DNA of 64,000 bases from Beijerinckiaceae bacterium (GCA_004564215.1 CP024846.1:372001-436000); one strand, 5' to 3'. Positions 17,873 through 28,078 are shown, counted from the first letter of the stretch. Program-made: numbers and translations. Notes: generated from the sequence alone by a model not told the origin.

Positions 17873-18637
17873 ATGAATCGCCGCCGGCGCATTTACGAAG
17901 GCAAGGCAAAAGTCCTCTATGAAGGACCGGAGCCGGGTACGCTCATCCAGCATTTCAAGGACGATGCAACCGCTTTTAATGCCAAGAAACACGAGGTGAT
18001 TGACGGAAAGGGCGTTCTCAACAACCGGATATCGGAGTTCGTTTTCCAAAATCTCAACGACATCGGGGTCCCGACCCATTTCATCCGACGCCTCAACATG
18101 CGGGAACAGCTGATTCGGGAAGTGGAAATCGTGCCGCTCGAGGTGGTTGTCCGCAATGTCGCGGCCGGCTCGCTCTCGACGCGCTTGGGGATCGAGGAGG
18201 GTACCCAGCTGCCCCGCTCGATCATCGAGTTCTATTATAAGAACGACGAACTGAACGACCCGATGGTGTCGGAGGAACACATCACGGCCTTCGGGTGGGC
18301 CAGCCCGCAGGAAATCGACGACATCATGTCGCTTGCGATTCGCGTCAATGATTTTCTGTCCGGCCTGTTCCTCGGCGTCGGCATTCGGCTCGTCGACTTC
18401 AAGATGGAGTGCGGCAGACTTTGGGAAGGCGACATGATGCGGATCATCGTGGCCGACGAAATCTCCCCCGATTCGTGCCGTCTCTGGGATATCAAATCGA
18501 ATGACAAGCTCGACAAGGACCGCTTTCGCCGCGATCTCGGCGGGCTGGTCGAAGCGTATACGGAGGTCGCACGCCGGCTCGGCATTCTGCAGGAAAACGA
18601 GCAGCCGCGCGCCAGCGGGCCAAAACTCGTTCAGTAG
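17873..18637 (+). CDS. purC: Phosphoribosylaminoimidazole-succinocarboxamide synthase
   Basis: 254 residues from ATG 17873 ([20 protein letters not shown]), the usual alphaproteobacterial start; ATG 17843 with AAGGAG 12 bases upstream is an alternative. SAICAR synthetase joins aspartate to CAIR using ATP in step 7 of IMP synthesis. Motifs: EGKAK nucleotide loop, [30 protein letters not shown], and the second signature [10 protein letters not shown] with [13 protein letters not shown]. First gene of the interrupted operon purC-purS-purQ-(two membrane genes)-purL. Confidence 0.97.
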   Translation: MNRRRRIYEGKAKVLYEGPEPGTLIQHFKDDATAFNAKKHEVIDGKGVLNNRISEFVFQNLNDIGVPTHFIRRLNMREQLIREVEIVPLEVVVRNVAAGSLSTRLGIEEGTQLPRSIIEFYYKNDELNDPMVSEEHITAFGWASPQEIDDIMSLAIRVNDFLSGLFLGVGIRLVDFKMECGRLWEGDMMRIIVADEISPDSCRLWDIKSNDKLDKDRFRRDLGGLVEAYTEVARRLGILQENEQPRASGPKLVQ

Positions 18638-18861
18638 GAACGATTGGCTCTAAGGAGCCGACAACAAAGCTTTCGCTAGGCTGGCCCTTGCGAAAGCCTC
18701 TCCCGCCGCCCCCTCGGTTTTCTTCGGATGAGCACTGGCCCGAGCGAAAGGTTAGGATTGCGCCTCGCCGCAAATCGACCTATGCGGGGCCTGTCGCCCG
18801 CCTGTTGCGGGCTTCAAGTTTTTGAAGACTTTCCTGCCGCCATCCTCCAAGGGGAGTGAAG

Positions 18862-19101
18862 ATGAAAGCCCGGGTCGTTGTCACGCTCAAGAACGGGATT
18901 CTCGATCCGCAAGGCAAGGCAATTGAAGGCGCGCTGAAATCCCTCGACATCCAGGGAATTGATTCGATACGCCAGGGCAAGATTTTCGAGGTCGAACTCG
19001 CAACGAACGATCAAGCCACGGCTCGGGACCTCCTGCGCGGAGCTTGCGAGAAATTGTTGGCAAATCAGGTGGTGGAAAATTTCGAGGTCGAAATCCTCTA
19101 G
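18862..19101 (+). CDS. purS: FGAM synthase subunit PurS
   Basis: 79 residues from ATG 18862, six bases after AAGGGGAG; a GTG at 18856 lies within that ribosome site. Sequence MKARVVVTLKNGILDPQGKA and the following ALKSLDIQGIDSIRQGKIFE are the PurS signature. The small dimeric subunit links the glutaminase PurQ to the small-type synthase PurL. Located between purC and purQ as expected. Confidence 0.95.
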   Translation: MKARVVVTLKNGILDPQGKAIEGALKSLDIQGIDSIRQGKIFEVELATNDQATARDLLRGACEKLLANQVVENFEVEIL

Positions 19102-19162
19102 GCCTTTGCGACACTAGCCAGCCGCACTCGGTTTCTCTCAGCGAGGAAATCATCGTCGACAC

Positions 19163-19870
19163 ATGAAAGCCGCCATCATTCTATTTCCCGGTTCGAACCG
19201 TGAGGGCGACGCCGCCCACGCCCTCGAAACGATCGGGAGAACCAAGCCTTCCGTCGTCTGGCATGGCGAACATGCGCTGCCCGCCGGCACCGATCTCGTG
19301 GTGCTGCCCGGCGGCTTCTCCTACGGCGATTATCTCCGTTGCGGCGCCATTGCCGCCCGGGCGCCGGTCATGGACGCCGTGCGTGCCCATGCCGCCCGCG
19401 GCGGGCTCGTTCTCGGTATCTGCAACGGCTTTCAGATCCTGGTGGAAGCCGGCTTGCTGCCCGGCGTGCTGATGCGCAACGCCAATCTGCATTTCGTCTG
19501 CCGAATGCAGCATTTGACCGTCGAGCGAACCGATACGCCTTTTGCTTCCCACTATACAAAAGGGCAAGTCGTCAAAGTGGCGATCGCCCATGGCGAGGGC
19601 AATTACACCGCCGACGCGGCGACGATCGCGCGGATCGAAGGCGAAAACCGGGTCGCTTTCCGCTATTGCGACGCGCAAGGCCGCAGGGGCACGGACGCCA
19701 ATCCGAACGGCTCGGTCAACGATATTGCCGGGATCTATTCAGAAAATCTCAATGTCCTGGGCTTGATGCCGCATCCTGAAAATCTCATCGATCCGTTGGT
19801 TGGCGGAACCGACGGATCGGGCTTGTTTGAGAGCTTGGCGGTGGCTCGATCGGTCAACGTCTGTTCCTAA
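19163..19870 (+). CDS. purQ: FGAM synthase glutaminase subunit PurQ
   Basis: 235 residues, class I glutamine amidotransferase. The nucleophile elbow GICNGFQ places the catalytic Cys at 87, and the His/Glu pair lies in LMPHPEN near residue 207. The N-terminal AIILFPGSNREGDAAHAL and LPGGFSYGDYLRCGAIAA are PurQ-specific. It releases ammonia from glutamine for PurL. Its partner purL starts about 945 bp downstream instead of immediately after, because two unrelated genes intervene. Confidence 0.96.
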   Translation: MKAAIILFPGSNREGDAAHALETIGRTKPSVVWHGEHALPAGTDLVVLPGGFSYGDYLRCGAIAARAPVMDAVRAHAARGGLVLGICNGFQILVEAGLLPGVLMRNANLHFVCRMQHLTVERTDTPFASHYTKGQVVKVAIAHGEGNYTADAATIARIEGENRVAFRYCDAQGRRGTDANPNGSVNDIAGIYSENLNVLGLMPHPENLIDPLVGGTDGSGLFESLAVARSVNVCS

Positions 19871-19885
19871 TCGGTGCACGAGTGG

Positions 19886-19914
19886 TTACGCTTGTTAACA
19901 CTTACGCTTGTTAA
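19886..19914 (+). repeat. 13-bp tandem direct repeat at the purQ-membrane gene junction
   Basis: TTACGCTTGTTAA occurs at 19886-19898 and again at 19902-19914, three bases apart, just before the first inserted membrane gene. Could be an operator or a leftover of the insertion that split purQ from purL. The sequence itself is certain; the role is not. Confidence 0.85.
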
Positions 19915-19917
19915 AAT

Positions 19918-20160
19918 GTGGCGGAACCAATCGTGCGAGGAAATTTTCAGGTCGGACGATGGTTTTGGGCTTTTATCAAAAGGTTTTTCCTATTCAGCTT
20001 GGCCGCAATCGGGGCCTCGAGAGCATACTCGTGGTTCTTTGGTTACGACGATGAGGTTAAGGTTTGGATGCAACAAAACCGACCTTTGATGTTTACGCTA
20101 TTGATCGTTTCTGCGGTCGTGTATGCTGTTTATGATCTTTTGCAGGAGCAGGATCGATGA
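19918..20160 (+). CDS. Small two-helix membrane protein, gene inserted between purQ and purL
   Basis: 80 residues from GTG 19918 (an ATG at 19916 is in another frame; a later GTG at 19933 is possible). Helices at about 16-40 (FWAFIKRFFLFSLAAIGASR) and 56-74 (PLMFTLLIVSAVVYAVYDLL), with charged GYDDEVKVWMQQNR between. Base composition is visibly more AT-rich than purQ and purL. The last codons overlap the next gene by four bases (ATGATG), so the two are likely coupled. No family recognised. Confidence 0.55.
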   Translation: MAEPIVRGNFQVGRWFWAFIKRFFLFSLAAIGASRAYSWFFGYDDEVKVWMQQNRPLMFTLLIVSAVVYAVYDLLQEQDR

Positions 20161-20780
20161 TGCCGCCGCCTGTGTTGTTAGCTTGTATGATTCTCTTAGG
20201 TTGGCCTTCATTGAAATTGATTGCCACACTGTTGAGTTTGCCCAAATGGAGGCGCTTGAGGGATCTTCAGAGAGAACTGAAGGCGGATGTTCGCTACGCT
20301 GAACCAGAGTACAAAATTATTGAATTACAAACAAAGGAAGCAAAGGGCGAGCCTTTGCAAGTCCTCTTGCCTGTTCTCACGCTTGTTGGGGGGGTAGGTT
20401 TCTCTTTGGTTGAATTCTACAGAATCAAACCATCTAACTTACCAGAGTTGGATCCAAATATGGAAATAGAAGACCTTAGGCAGCAAATTGATGAACTTCG
20501 GTACAGACTTGCGGACATTGACTTACCGGATACTCTTCCGCGTAGTTCCGCCCTTTGGAAAGATAGCCGTTTCGTAGACCTACAGCAGCTGGCGTTTGAA
20601 CTGGCGATGCTGCGATATCCAGTCGCCTCAATTATCACTGGCCTCTCAATCATTATCGTGGCCCCGTTGGTCATGATAGTTGAAGGCTTGCGGGCATCTT
20701 GGAAATTGATCGTGATAAAAATCATCCATTCATCAGTCTATTCAAGTAGAGCTTTCGCACGGTCTGTAGGGGTCATTTAG
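20157..20780 (+). CDS. Membrane protein with short coiled coil, gene inserted between purQ and purL
   Basis: 207 residues. Probable helices at about 5-27, 72-91 and 160-184. Residues 105-125 ([20 protein letters not shown]) form a short coiled coil on one side of the membrane. Between helix 1 and 2 lies a charged segment with [22 protein letters not shown]-rich codons set it apart from the surrounding purine genes. Coupled to the preceding small gene by overlap; purL begins 34 bp after its stop. No family recognised; the layout suggests a horizontally acquired two-gene unit. Confidence 0.6.
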   Translation: MMPPPVLLACMILLGWPSLKLIATLLSLPKWRRLRDLQRELKADVRYAEPEYKIIELQTKEAKGEPLQVLLPVLTLVGGVGFSLVEFYRIKPSNLPELDPNMEIEDLRQQIDELRYRLADIDLPDTLPRSSALWKDSRFVDLQQLAFELAMLRYPVASIITGLSIIIVAPLVMIVEGLRASWKLIVIKIIHSSVYSSRAFARSVGVI

Positions 20781-20814
20781 CGAACCTACCTTAAGAGCGA
20801 ATGGCAGTCGTGAA

Positions 20815-23025
20815 TTGCTCCAAACCGATCCCGACATCACCCCCGAACTCGTCGCCGCGCATGGGCTAAAACCCGACGAATATGCGCGCATCCTCGCCCT
20901 CATCGGCCGTACGCCGACATTCACCGAACTCGGCATTTTCTCGGCCATGTGGAACGAGCATTGTTCCTATAAATCCTCGCGCATCCATCTTCGCGGCCTT
21001 CCCACCAAGGCCCCCTGGGTCATTCAGGGTCCCGGCGAAAACGCCGGCGTCATCGACATCGGCGATGGTCTCGCATGCGTCTTCAAAATGGAGAGCCATA
21101 ACCACCCCTCCTTCATCGAACCGTTCCAGGGGGCCGCGACCGGCGTCGGCGGAATTTTGCGCGACGTGTTTACCATGGGAGCCCGCCCGGTCGCCTGCCT
21201 GAACCTGCTTCGGTTCGGCGCTCCTGAAAATAGCCGCACGCGCCATCTCGTTGGCGGCGTTGTTGCCGGGATTGGCGCTTACGGGAATTGCTTTGGGGTG
21301 CCGACGGTCGGGGGCTCGACCAATTTTCATTCGCGTTACGACGGCAATATTCTCGTCAACGCGATGGCGGTCGGAATCGCTCGCGCCGATGAGATTTTCT
21401 ACGCTAAGGCGAGTGGGATTGGAAACAAGATCGTTTACCTCGGCTCGAAGACCGGCCGCGACGGAATCCATGGCGCGACCATGGCGTCGGCCTCTTTCGA
21501 AGCCGATGCGGAGGAAAAGCGCCCGACGGTTCAGGTCGGCGATCCCTTTACGGAAAAACTCCTGCTCGAAGCCTGCCTCGAATTGATGCAGACCGGCGCG
21601 GTCATCGCGATCCAGGACATGGGCGCGGCGGGGCTGACCTCGTCGGCGGTCGAGATGGGGGCCAAAGGGAACCTCGGAATCGAGCTCGATCTCGACGACG
21701 TGCCCTGCCGGGAGTCCGGCATGACGGCCTATGAGATGCTCCTGTCGGAAAGCCAGGAGCGGATGCTGATGGTCCTCGATCCGGCCAAGGAAGCCGAGGC
21801 CGAAGCCGTTTTTCGGAAATGGGGCCTCGATTTCGCGGTTATCGGCAAGACAACCGACACGCTGCGCTTCACCGTCCGGCATCAGGGCAGGGTCAAAGCG
21901 GATTTACCGATCAAGGAGCTCGGCGACGCGGCACCGCTTTATGATCGCCCCTATGCGGCCTCCGAAAAACCGGCGCGAATCGCTGCCAGCGATATTGTCG
22001 CGCCGATTCCGCATGCCGAAGCGCTGGCGCGCCTGATCGCCAGCCCTGATCTTTGCTCCAAGCGCTGGATTTACGAACAATACGACCATTTGATTCTCGG
22101 CAATACCGTGCAGCCGCCCGGCGGCGATGCCGCCGTCATCCGGATTGGCGATGGTCCCAAGGGCTTGGCGCTCACCACCGATGTGACCCAGCGCTACTGT
22201 CAGGCCGACCCTTTCGAGGGCGGCAAACAAGCCGTCGCAGAAGCCTGGCGCAATCTCACCGCGACCGGCGCCCTGCCCCTCGCAGTTACCGATAATCTGA
22301 ATTTCGGCAATCCCGAACGGCCCGAGATCATGGGCCAACTCGTCGGCTGCATTCAGGGAATCAGCGAGGCCTGCCGGGCCCTCGATTTCCCCGTCGTGTC
22401 CGGCAATGTATCCTTGTACAATGAGAGCAGCGGCCGGGGAATTTTGCCCACCCCTTCCATTGGCGGTGTCGGGCTTGTCGCCGATGTGAGGCGCACCGCA
22501 ACCCTGGCACTCAAGCGGCCGGGTGAAAAAATTCTTTTGATCGGCACGACCGAAGGCTGGCTCGGCCAATCCCTCTATCTTCGGGAGATTTGCAGCCGCG
22601 AGGATGGCGCGCCGCCTCCAGTTGATCTGGCGGCGGAGAAGCGCAATGGCGATTTTGTGCGGGAATTGATCGTCGAAGGCGCCGCAAGTGCCGTCCATGA
22701 CATTTCCGACGGGGGTCTGGCAGTCGCGCTCGCGGAAATGGCGTTGGCAGGCAAGATCGGCGCCACCATGGAGGTGACGGCTCCGCTTGCGGCTCATGGC
22801 TTTCTCTTCGGCGAAGATCAGGGGCGCTATATTGTTGTGATTCCGCCAGCAAAACTGGAGTCGATCTTGCTTGCAGCAAGGGCCGCGGGCGTCGCCTGCG
22901 AAATCATCGGTGTCACCGGCGGGGATACGTTGACCCTTTGCGGTGGCGCCGCCATATTGCTGGCTGATCTGATGCGGGACCACGAAAACTGGCTGCCGGC
23001 CTATATGGCGGGTGCTACTTCTTGA
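20815..23025 (+). CDS. purL: FGAM synthase, small-type PurL
   Basis: 736 residues, the small PurL that needs PurS and PurQ. It makes FGAM from FGAR, ATP and ammonia. Signature parts: [15 protein letters not shown] near 42, [20 protein letters not shown] near 90, and [15 protein letters not shown] near 265. The only in-frame start after the upstream TAG (20767-20769) is TTG 20815; relatives begin with an ATG a few residues before [16 protein letters not shown], so the native start may have been lost when the upstream insertion arrived. No convincing Shine-Dalgarno sequence precedes the TTG. bolA and grxD follow. Confidence 0.95.
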   Translation: MLQTDPDITPELVAAHGLKPDEYARILALIGRTPTFTELGIFSAMWNEHCSYKSSRIHLRGLPTKAPWVIQGPGENAGVIDIGDGLACVFKMESHNHPSFIEPFQGAATGVGGILRDVFTMGARPVACLNLLRFGAPENSRTRHLVGGVVAGIGAYGNCFGVPTVGGSTNFHSRYDGNILVNAMAVGIARADEIFYAKASGIGNKIVYLGSKTGRDGIHGATMASASFEADAEEKRPTVQVGDPFTEKLLLEACLELMQTGAVIAIQDMGAAGLTSSAVEMGAKGNLGIELDLDDVPCRESGMTAYEMLLSESQERMLMVLDPAKEAEAEAVFRKWGLDFAVIGKTTDTLRFTVRHQGRVKADLPIKELGDAAPLYDRPYAASEKPARIAASDIVAPIPHAEALARLIASPDLCSKRWIYEQYDHLILGNTVQPPGGDAAVIRIGDGPKGLALTTDVTQRYCQADPFEGGKQAVAEAWRNLTATGALPLAVTDNLNFGNPERPEIMGQLVGCIQGISEACRALDFPVVSGNVSLYNESSGRGILPTPSIGGVGLVADVRRTATLALKRPGEKILLIGTTEGWLGQSLYLREICSREDGAPPPVDLAAEKRNGDFVRELIVEGAASAVHDISDGGLAVALAEMALAGKIGATMEVTAPLAAHGFLFGEDQGRYIVVIPPAKLESILLAARAAGVACEIIGVTGGDTLTLCGGAAILLADLMRDHENWLPAYMAGATS

Positions 23026-23115
23026 ACGGATCCTGATGAAATCGGCCATTTGGCACGGAATATTCGGGAAACCCCGAAAAACCTGCGGCGATCAACAGAC
23101 AAGGACAAGCTGACT

Positions 23116-23349
23116 ATGCCCCTGCCATCGACTGAAATCGAACGCCTTATCAAGCAAGGCATTCCGGACGCGAAAATCCAGATCACCCCCCTCGCCGACG
23201 ATAACGACCATTTTGCCGCAATTGTCATTTCCTCAGAATTTGTCGGCAAGTCTAAGCTCCAGCAGCACCAGCTTGTGTATAAGGCTCTGGGCGGCACGAT
23301 GGGCGGCGAGTTGCATGCGTTGCAGCTTCAAACTCTGGCCCCCAAATAG
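23116..23349 (+). CDS. BolA family protein
   Basis: 77 residues from ATG 23116 (AAGGAC upstream). Sequence has the BolA core: [60 protein letters not shown], with the conserved His in LQQHQLVY and a further His near the end. BolA proteins bind a [2Fe-2S] cluster together with CGFS monothiol glutaredoxins, and the partner gene follows 50 bp downstream. Likely function: iron-sulfur trafficking or iron-status signalling. Confidence 0.94.
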   Translation: MPLPSTEIERLIKQGIPDAKIQITPLADDNDHFAAIVISSEFVGKSKLQQHQLVYKALGGTMGGELHALQLQTLAPK

Positions 23350-23399
23350 GCTGCTGGACCCCAGCACCCTCCAAGAACGCACCCCGAAAGGATCAGGCA

Positions 23400-23738
23400 A
23401 TGGCTATCAAGGATTCCATTCAGGAAACGATCGACAAGAATGACGTCGTGTTATTCATGAAGGGCACCCCGAACTTTCCTCAATGCGGATTCTCCGGGCA
23501 ATTGGTTCAAATCCTGAATTATCTCGATGTTGCCTATGAGCCGGTAAACTGCCTTGCCAACGACGAAATCCGTCAGGGAATCAAGGAGTTTTCCAGCTGG
23601 CCGACAATTCCCCAACTGTATGTCAAAGGCGAATTCATTGGCGGCTGCGATATCGTTCGGGAAATGTTTCAATCCGGCGAACTCGCGTCGCATTTGACCG
23701 GCAAGGGCATCGAGTGCAAGCAGCCAACCAAGGCGTAA
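23400..23738 (+). CDS. grxD: Monothiol glutaredoxin, Grx4 type
   Basis: 112 residues with the CGFS active site (PQCGFSGQ, Cys29), the [10 protein letters not shown] lead-in, the [20 protein letters not shown] cis-Pro/GSH-binding segment and a normal C-terminal helix. It binds a glutathione-ligated [2Fe-2S] cluster and passes it on, usually with BolA. The gene directly follows bolA, the standard Rhizobiales purL-bolA-grxD order. Confidence 0.96.
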   Translation: MAIKDSIQETIDKNDVVLFMKGTPNFPQCGFSGQLVQILNYLDVAYEPVNCLANDEIRQGIKEFSSWPTIPQLYVKGEFIGGCDIVREMFQSGELASHLTGKGIECKQPTKA

Positions 23739-23803
23739 TCTTGGGCCGCGGCCGCGGTTAGGCACGGGGTTCCTAACGCCGGCCGCTGCGAAGCGCTGCA
23801 GCA

Positions 23804-24334
23804 ATGCTTGAGATCATCGTCGCGGACATCACGACACTGGCGCTCGATGCGATCGTAAACGCCGCCAATCCTTCACTGCTTGGCGGGGGCGGTGTGGACG
23901 GTGCGATCCACCGTGCTGCCGGACCTGAACTTCTTGCCGCCTGCCGTAAGCTCGGCGGTTGTGCCACGGGCGACGCCAAAATCACCTCCGGCTATCGCCT
24001 GCCCGCCCGTCACATTATTCACACCGTCGGTCCGGTTTGGTCCGGAGGCACGCAAGGAGAGGATGCTTCGCTCGCCTCCTGCTATCGCCGCGCCCTTGAA
24101 ATTGCGCGCGATGAAGGGCTGCGTTCGATCGCCTTTCCAGCGATCTCCACCGGAATCTACGGCTTTCCCCCGGAGCGCGCGGCGACGATCGCGGTCGAAA
24201 CCGTCTCCAACGCATCGCCGGAGACCTTCAAGCGGATCGTCTTTTGTTGCTTTTCCGACACCTCGGCGGCTCACCATGCCCGCGCAATGACTGCGATCGG
24301 CGCCGACCGATCAACCCTGAATGGCCCTCAATAG
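23804..24334 (+). CDS. Macro domain ADP-ribose hydrolase
   Basis: 176 residues, single macro domain. Motifs: [20 protein letters not shown] (ADP-ribose pocket with the conserved NAAN), the [15 protein letters not shown] loop, and [18 protein letters not shown]. Related bacterial enzymes (YmdB type) remove the acetyl group from O-acetyl-ADP-ribose or reverse mono-ADP-ribosylation. The last eight codons overlap the 3' end of the convergent tlpA gene by 24 bp. Confidence 0.92.
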   Translation: MLEIIVADITTLALDAIVNAANPSLLGGGGVDGAIHRAAGPELLAACRKLGGCATGDAKITSGYRLPARHIIHTVGPVWSGGTQGEDASLASCYRRALEIARDEGLRSIAFPAISTGIYGFPPERAATIAVETVSNASPETFKRIVFCCFSDTSAAHHARAMTAIGADRSTLNGPQ

Positions 24335-24976
24335 GGCGACGGCGTCCGGGGAGTCCCATTGCGCCGGACCCGCGAGCGTCCCGATTTCGCAACCGTCCTT
24401 GTCAATCAGGATCGTGGTCGGGAGCCCCAGCACCTTGCCTGTTTGTTTCAGACTCTGGAAAGCGCCTGCTGTATTATCCGCATAGAATTTGAGGTTTTTC
24501 ACACCGATTTCGTTCAAGAACGCCTTAGGGCGGTCGAGTCGGGTCGTATCGATATTCACCGCGAGGACCGTAAAATCCTTCGAGCCGAGGGTGCCCTGGA
24601 GCCGGTCGAGCGCCGGCATTTCCTGGCGGCAGGGCACACACCAGGTCGCCCACAGATTGAGGAGAACGGCCTGCCCTTTGAAATCCGCGAGCCTGACCTT
24701 GGTGCCTTCGGGAGAATCGAAGCTGAGGTCGGGAATCGCCTTTGGCTCACTTGCAAGGGCGAAAGCGGCGACCTCGCCATGAACCAGCGGTTTGAGGCGC
24801 GCCACCCTTTGCGCCGCATTCGGACAAGCCGAGTTGACGGCGCCTTCCTTGCCGGCCGGAGGCTTCATCCCGTATAGGACAAAAGCCAAAACCAGACAGG
24901 CCACTACGACTGCAGTAATGACGACGCCGCGCCGGACAGCCGGCGTTCCTTCCGGTTTCGGTGAAATTTCGATCAT
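24311..24976 (-). CDS. tlpA: TlpA-type membrane-anchored thiol:disulfide oxidoreductase
   Basis: 221 residues: one N-terminal helix (about 17-36) anchors a periplasmic thioredoxin domain with [13 protein letters not shown] (Cys113, Cys116) and a cis-Pro in [10 protein letters not shown]. Family members reduce cysteines in apo-proteins such as cytochrome oxidase CuA/Sco or cytochrome c maturation partners. Divergent from argH with 29 bp between start codons, as tlpA is in Bradyrhizobium. An extra cysteine pair position lies before the domain (Cys51). Confidence 0.88.
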   Translation of the reverse strand: MIEISPKPEGTPAVRRGVVITAVVVACLVLAFVLYGMKPPAGKEGAVNSACPNAAQRVARLKPLVHGEVAAFALASEPKAIPDLSFDSPEGTKVRLADFKGQAVLLNLWATWCVPCRQEMPALDRLQGTLGSKDFTVLAVNIDTTRLDRPKAFLNEIGVKNLKFYADNTAGAFQSLKQTGKVLGLPTTILIDKDGCEIGTLAGPAQWDSPDAVALLRAIQG

Positions 24977-25005
24977 GCGGACCAGTCTTAAAAGAGCGCG
25001 GCGAG

Positions 25006-26394
25006 ATGAGCAACAAAATGTGGGGCGGCCGGTTCGAAAGCGGCCCCGACGCGATCATGGAAGAGATCAATGCCTCGATTGGCTTCGACTACAGGCTTGC
25101 CCTGCAGGATATAGCCGGTTCGAAGGCGCATGTCGCCATGTTGCGAGAAACCGGAATTCTTCCGCCCGAAGACGCCAAGGCGATCGAGCGCGGTCTGGAT
25201 GAAATCCGCCACGAGATCGAGAACGGCACTTTCACGTTTTCGCGGGCGCTGGAAGACATTCACATGAATATTGAAGCGCGGCTGGCCGATCTGATCGGGC
25301 CTGCGGCCGGTCGGCTTCACACCGCGCGCTCGCGCAACGATCAGGTTGCATTGGATTTCCGTCTGTGGGTCCGGGACACGATCGATGCCCTCGATCTGCA
25401 ATTGCGCGATCTGCAACGCGAGCTCGCCGAAAAGGCGGTTTCCCACGCGGGGACCGTCATGCCGGGCTTCACCCACATGCAATCTGCCCAGCCCGTCACC
25501 TTCGGCCATCATCTTCTTGCCTATGTAGAAATGTTTTCGCGCGACCGCGGCCGGTTCGCCGATGCGCGCGGCAGGCTCAATGAATCGCCTCTCGGCGCCG
25601 CCGCGCTGGCCGGGACTTCGTTTCCGATCGATCGGATGATGGTCGCGAAATCGCTCGGCTTCGACCGGCCGACGGCGAATTCGCTCGACAGCGTTGCCGA
25701 TCGTGACTTTGTGCTTGAAACCCTGAGCGCCGCAGCCATCTGCGCGATGCATCTTTCCCGCTTCGCCGAGGAGATCGTACTCTGGGCGACGCCGCAATTC
25801 GGCTTCGTCGCCTTGTCCGACAAATTCTCGACCGGCTCCTCGATCATGCCGCAAAAGCGCAATCCCGACGCGGCGGAACTTGTCCGCGGCAAGGCTGGGC
25901 GCATCATCGGCGCTCTGCATGCCCTCCTCATCGTCATGAAGGGCCTGCCGCTGACCTATTCCAAGGATATGCAGGAAGATAAGGAAGGCACCTTCGACGC
26001 CCTGCACTCACTCTCGCTGTGCCTTTCCGCCATGACCGGAATGGTCGCCGATCTCACGCCCGATCCGAAACGGATGAAGGAAGCGGCGGGGTTAGGATAT
26101 GCGACCGCAACCGATCTCGCCGACTGGCTGGTTCGCACGCTGCATCTGCCGTTCCGCGAAGCGCATCACATCACCGGACGCCTGGTCGGCATCGCCGCCT
26201 CGCAAAAAAAGGGCCTCGAAAAGCTCTCTCTCGCCGAAATGCAGGCGATCGAGCCGCGAATCAGTGAGGAAGTTTACGCGGTCCTTGGCGTCGAAAAATC
26301 GGTCCGCAGCCGCATCAGTTTTGGCGGCACCGCCCCGAAAAATGTGCGAGCGCAGGCGAATCGCTGGCTAAAACGGCTAAAAAAGCCGTCCTAA
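25006..26394 (+). CDS. argH: Argininosuccinate lyase
   Basis: 462 residues from ATG 25006 ([20 protein letters not shown]); the frame extends upstream to 24961 without support. Converts argininosuccinate to arginine and fumarate. Superfamily signature [12 protein letters not shown] near residue 280 is intact, as are [13 protein letters not shown] and [18 protein letters not shown]. Length is standard. In related genomes lptM and lysA follow directly; here about 2 kb with two other genes intervenes. Confidence 0.97.
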   Translation: MSNKMWGGRFESGPDAIMEEINASIGFDYRLALQDIAGSKAHVAMLRETGILPPEDAKAIERGLDEIRHEIENGTFTFSRALEDIHMNIEARLADLIGPAAGRLHTARSRNDQVALDFRLWVRDTIDALDLQLRDLQRELAEKAVSHAGTVMPGFTHMQSAQPVTFGHHLLAYVEMFSRDRGRFADARGRLNESPLGAAALAGTSFPIDRMMVAKSLGFDRPTANSLDSVADRDFVLETLSAAAICAMHLSRFAEEIVLWATPQFGFVALSDKFSTGSSIMPQKRNPDAAELVRGKAGRIIGALHALLIVMKGLPLTYSKDMQEDKEGTFDALHSLSLCLSAMTGMVADLTPDPKRMKEAAGLGYATATDLADWLVRTLHLPFREAHHITGRLVGIAASQKKGLEKLSLAEMQAIEPRISEEVYAVLGVEKSVRSRISFGGTAPKNVRAQANRWLKRLKKPS

Positions 26395-26524
26395 GCTAAA
26401 ACGAAACTGGAGCTATCCACACCTTGCCCTTGTTCATCAGGTCGCGCTGGTCAATCCTGTAAAGGTTCGGTCGCGGCATTTGCCCACCGACACTTGTCTC
26501 AACGCAAATTCGGGGGTCAAACGG

Positions 26525-27163
26525 ATGGATAAGACGTGGATCGACCTGATCGAGCTTGGACTTAAAGTCATCGTTGTCTTCGGCGCCGCCGCTTGGGCAT
26601 TTCAAGTGCTGCGCCTTCTCCGCGATGGCGAGAGCGCTAGTATTTCGGTGCGGAATTCCGAAGCGCAGATCAAAGATGTTGAGCTTCGGCAGAAACAGCA
26701 GCCGGTCGTTGCGGTCGACATCAAGCCGACCATTCAACGCAGTCTCGATGGCGACGGTTACATTGTCACTGTGGTTGTGGAGTTGGCCAATCGCGGCGGC
26801 CAGAATACGAAGATCAATTGGAAGGACGAGCCACCTGCGTTCCACGTCCGTTTGGCCAAGTTCGACGCCGATGGCAAGCCCAAATACGATCCGCCAAAGA
26901 GGTTTCGCGTACCTCTGACCTTGAACCCGAATGCCGGCGCAGTATCCCATGTCATTCGTCCGGGCGGGACTGAATCGATCCCCTTCGCGTTCCGGCTCGC
27001 GACACCCGGTCTCTACCTCTTGTCTTTCCGCGGCGTGGTGGATGAGCAAGAGCGCGCCGAGGCACAAAAGCTCGGCACGCAAGCGCCGGAAGCCTGGACC
27101 GGAAACAAATATGTGTTGGTCGGCGACGTTGCAGTCCCGCACATCGAGCAACTGGCCGCCTAA
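26525..27163 (+). CDS. Membrane-anchored hypothetical protein
   Basis: 212 residues from ATG 26525 (the frame opens at 26480). N-terminal helix at about 5-29 (WIDLIELGLKVIVVFGAAAW), a short coiled segment, then a domain with beta-sandwich character from VVAVDIKPTIQRSLDGDGYI to residue ~200 (alternating hydrophobic strands, GLYLLSFRGVV). It could be an Ig-like periplasmic or cytoplasmic domain; orientation is unclear. No family recognised. Part of the insertion between argH and lptM. Confidence 0.6.
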   Translation: MDKTWIDLIELGLKVIVVFGAAAWAFQVLRLLRDGESASISVRNSEAQIKDVELRQKQQPVVAVDIKPTIQRSLDGDGYIVTVVVELANRGGQNTKINWKDEPPAFHVRLAKFDADGKPKYDPPKRFRVPLTLNPNAGAVSHVIRPGGTESIPFAFRLATPGLYLLSFRGVVDEQERAEAQKLGTQAPEAWTGNKYVLVGDVAVPHIEQLAA

Positions 27164-27259
27164 AGCCGGTTTCAAGAAGGATCGTGAGCCCAGCCCTGGC
27201 TGCTGGTGATGGCCGGCCCGGTCGATGGGGGCGGATCCCTTGCTGGCGGGTCGTTTGGG

Positions 27260-28078
27260 TTATACCGGCCCTTCAGAAAGCTCGTCCGTCCAGACCCGAA
27301 AGCTCGTGAGGGTGTTCGGGCCGAATGTTGTTGTGATCGCGACATCCGCGGCATCCCGACCTCGCGCCAGTAAAACCCTGCCGATTCGTGGGACGTTGTT
27401 GCGCGCATCGAAAGTGTACCATTGGCCGCCGAGATAGGCCTCGAACCATGCCGCGAAATCGCCGGGTGGAAAGGGGGGCGGGGTACCGACGTCGCCAAGG
27501 TAGCCGGTCGAATAGCGCGCCGGGATGTTTAAGGCGCGGCAGAACGCGACCGCGAGATGCGCATAGTCGCGGCAGACCCCGCGCCCTTCCTGATAGGCTT
27601 CCGAGGCCGTTCGCGTTACGCGCGCGTGTTCATAGCCGAAACTGATGCGTTGATGGACAAAATCGCAGATCGCCTGCACCCGCGCCCAACCCGGCGGCGT
27701 ATCCTTGAACAGGCTCCAAGCCAGATCCAACAGCCGGTCGCTGTCGCAAAAACGACTCGGGAGCAGAAAGACAATGGCCTCTTCCGGAAGATTTTCGACG
27801 GCGATCTGCGCCGCGCTTGGCACCACCGGATCGAGCTGACCTGAATCGGTCACGATAGCGTCGGTGGACAGACTGACATGACCCGCCGGCGCGACAATTC
27901 TGCTGCACCAATTGCCAAAGCCATCGCGGTAACAAGAGATCGGAACCGAGGGGCTGATGACGATGTGATCGGGCGCCGCCAGATCCGCAACGCGCGAAAA
28001 ATGAATGTTGAGCATTGCGATGAGCGGGGTGGGCTGCGGAAACTCATATTGCAGTTCATAGCCAACTCGAAGTTTCAA
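27260..28078 (-). CDS. Transglutaminase-like protein, catalytic His position replaced
   Basis: 272 residues: N-terminal beta domain (about 1-90) followed by the transglutaminase-like cysteine-peptidase fold. The nucleophile region EGRGVCRDYAHLAVAFCRAL places Cys at 169, and the Asp is in WYTFDARNN (224). Where the fold usually has DFHAWFE, this protein has DFAAWFEAYLGG, so the catalytic His position (209) is Ala. I recall Ser at this position in related rhizobial proteins, so the whole subfamily may deviate. Convergent with the membrane-anchored gene at 26525 and alone on this strand. Substrate unknown. Confidence 0.82.
   Translation of the reverse strand: MKLRVGYELQYEFPQPTPLIAMLNIHFSRVADLAAPDHIVISPSVPISCYRDGFGNWCSRIVAPAGHVSLSTDAIVTDSGQLDPVVPSAAQIAVENLPEEAIVFLLPSRFCDSDRLLDLAWSLFKDTPPGWARVQAICDFVHQRISFGYEHARVTRTASEAYQEGRGVCRDYAHLAVAFCRALNIPARYSTGYLGDVGTPPPFPPGDFAAWFEAYLGGQWYTFDARNNVPRIGRVLLARGRDAADVAITTTFGPNTLTSFRVWTDELSEGPV

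Noticed and set aside
19896..19914. CtrA-type TTAA-N7-TTAA box
   Set aside because: The two TTAA elements are 12 bases apart, not seven.
23746..23757. Perfect palindrome CCGCGGCCGCGG after grxD
   Set aside because: No T tract or spacer loop, so not a standard terminator; GC-rich palindromes of this size can occur by chance.
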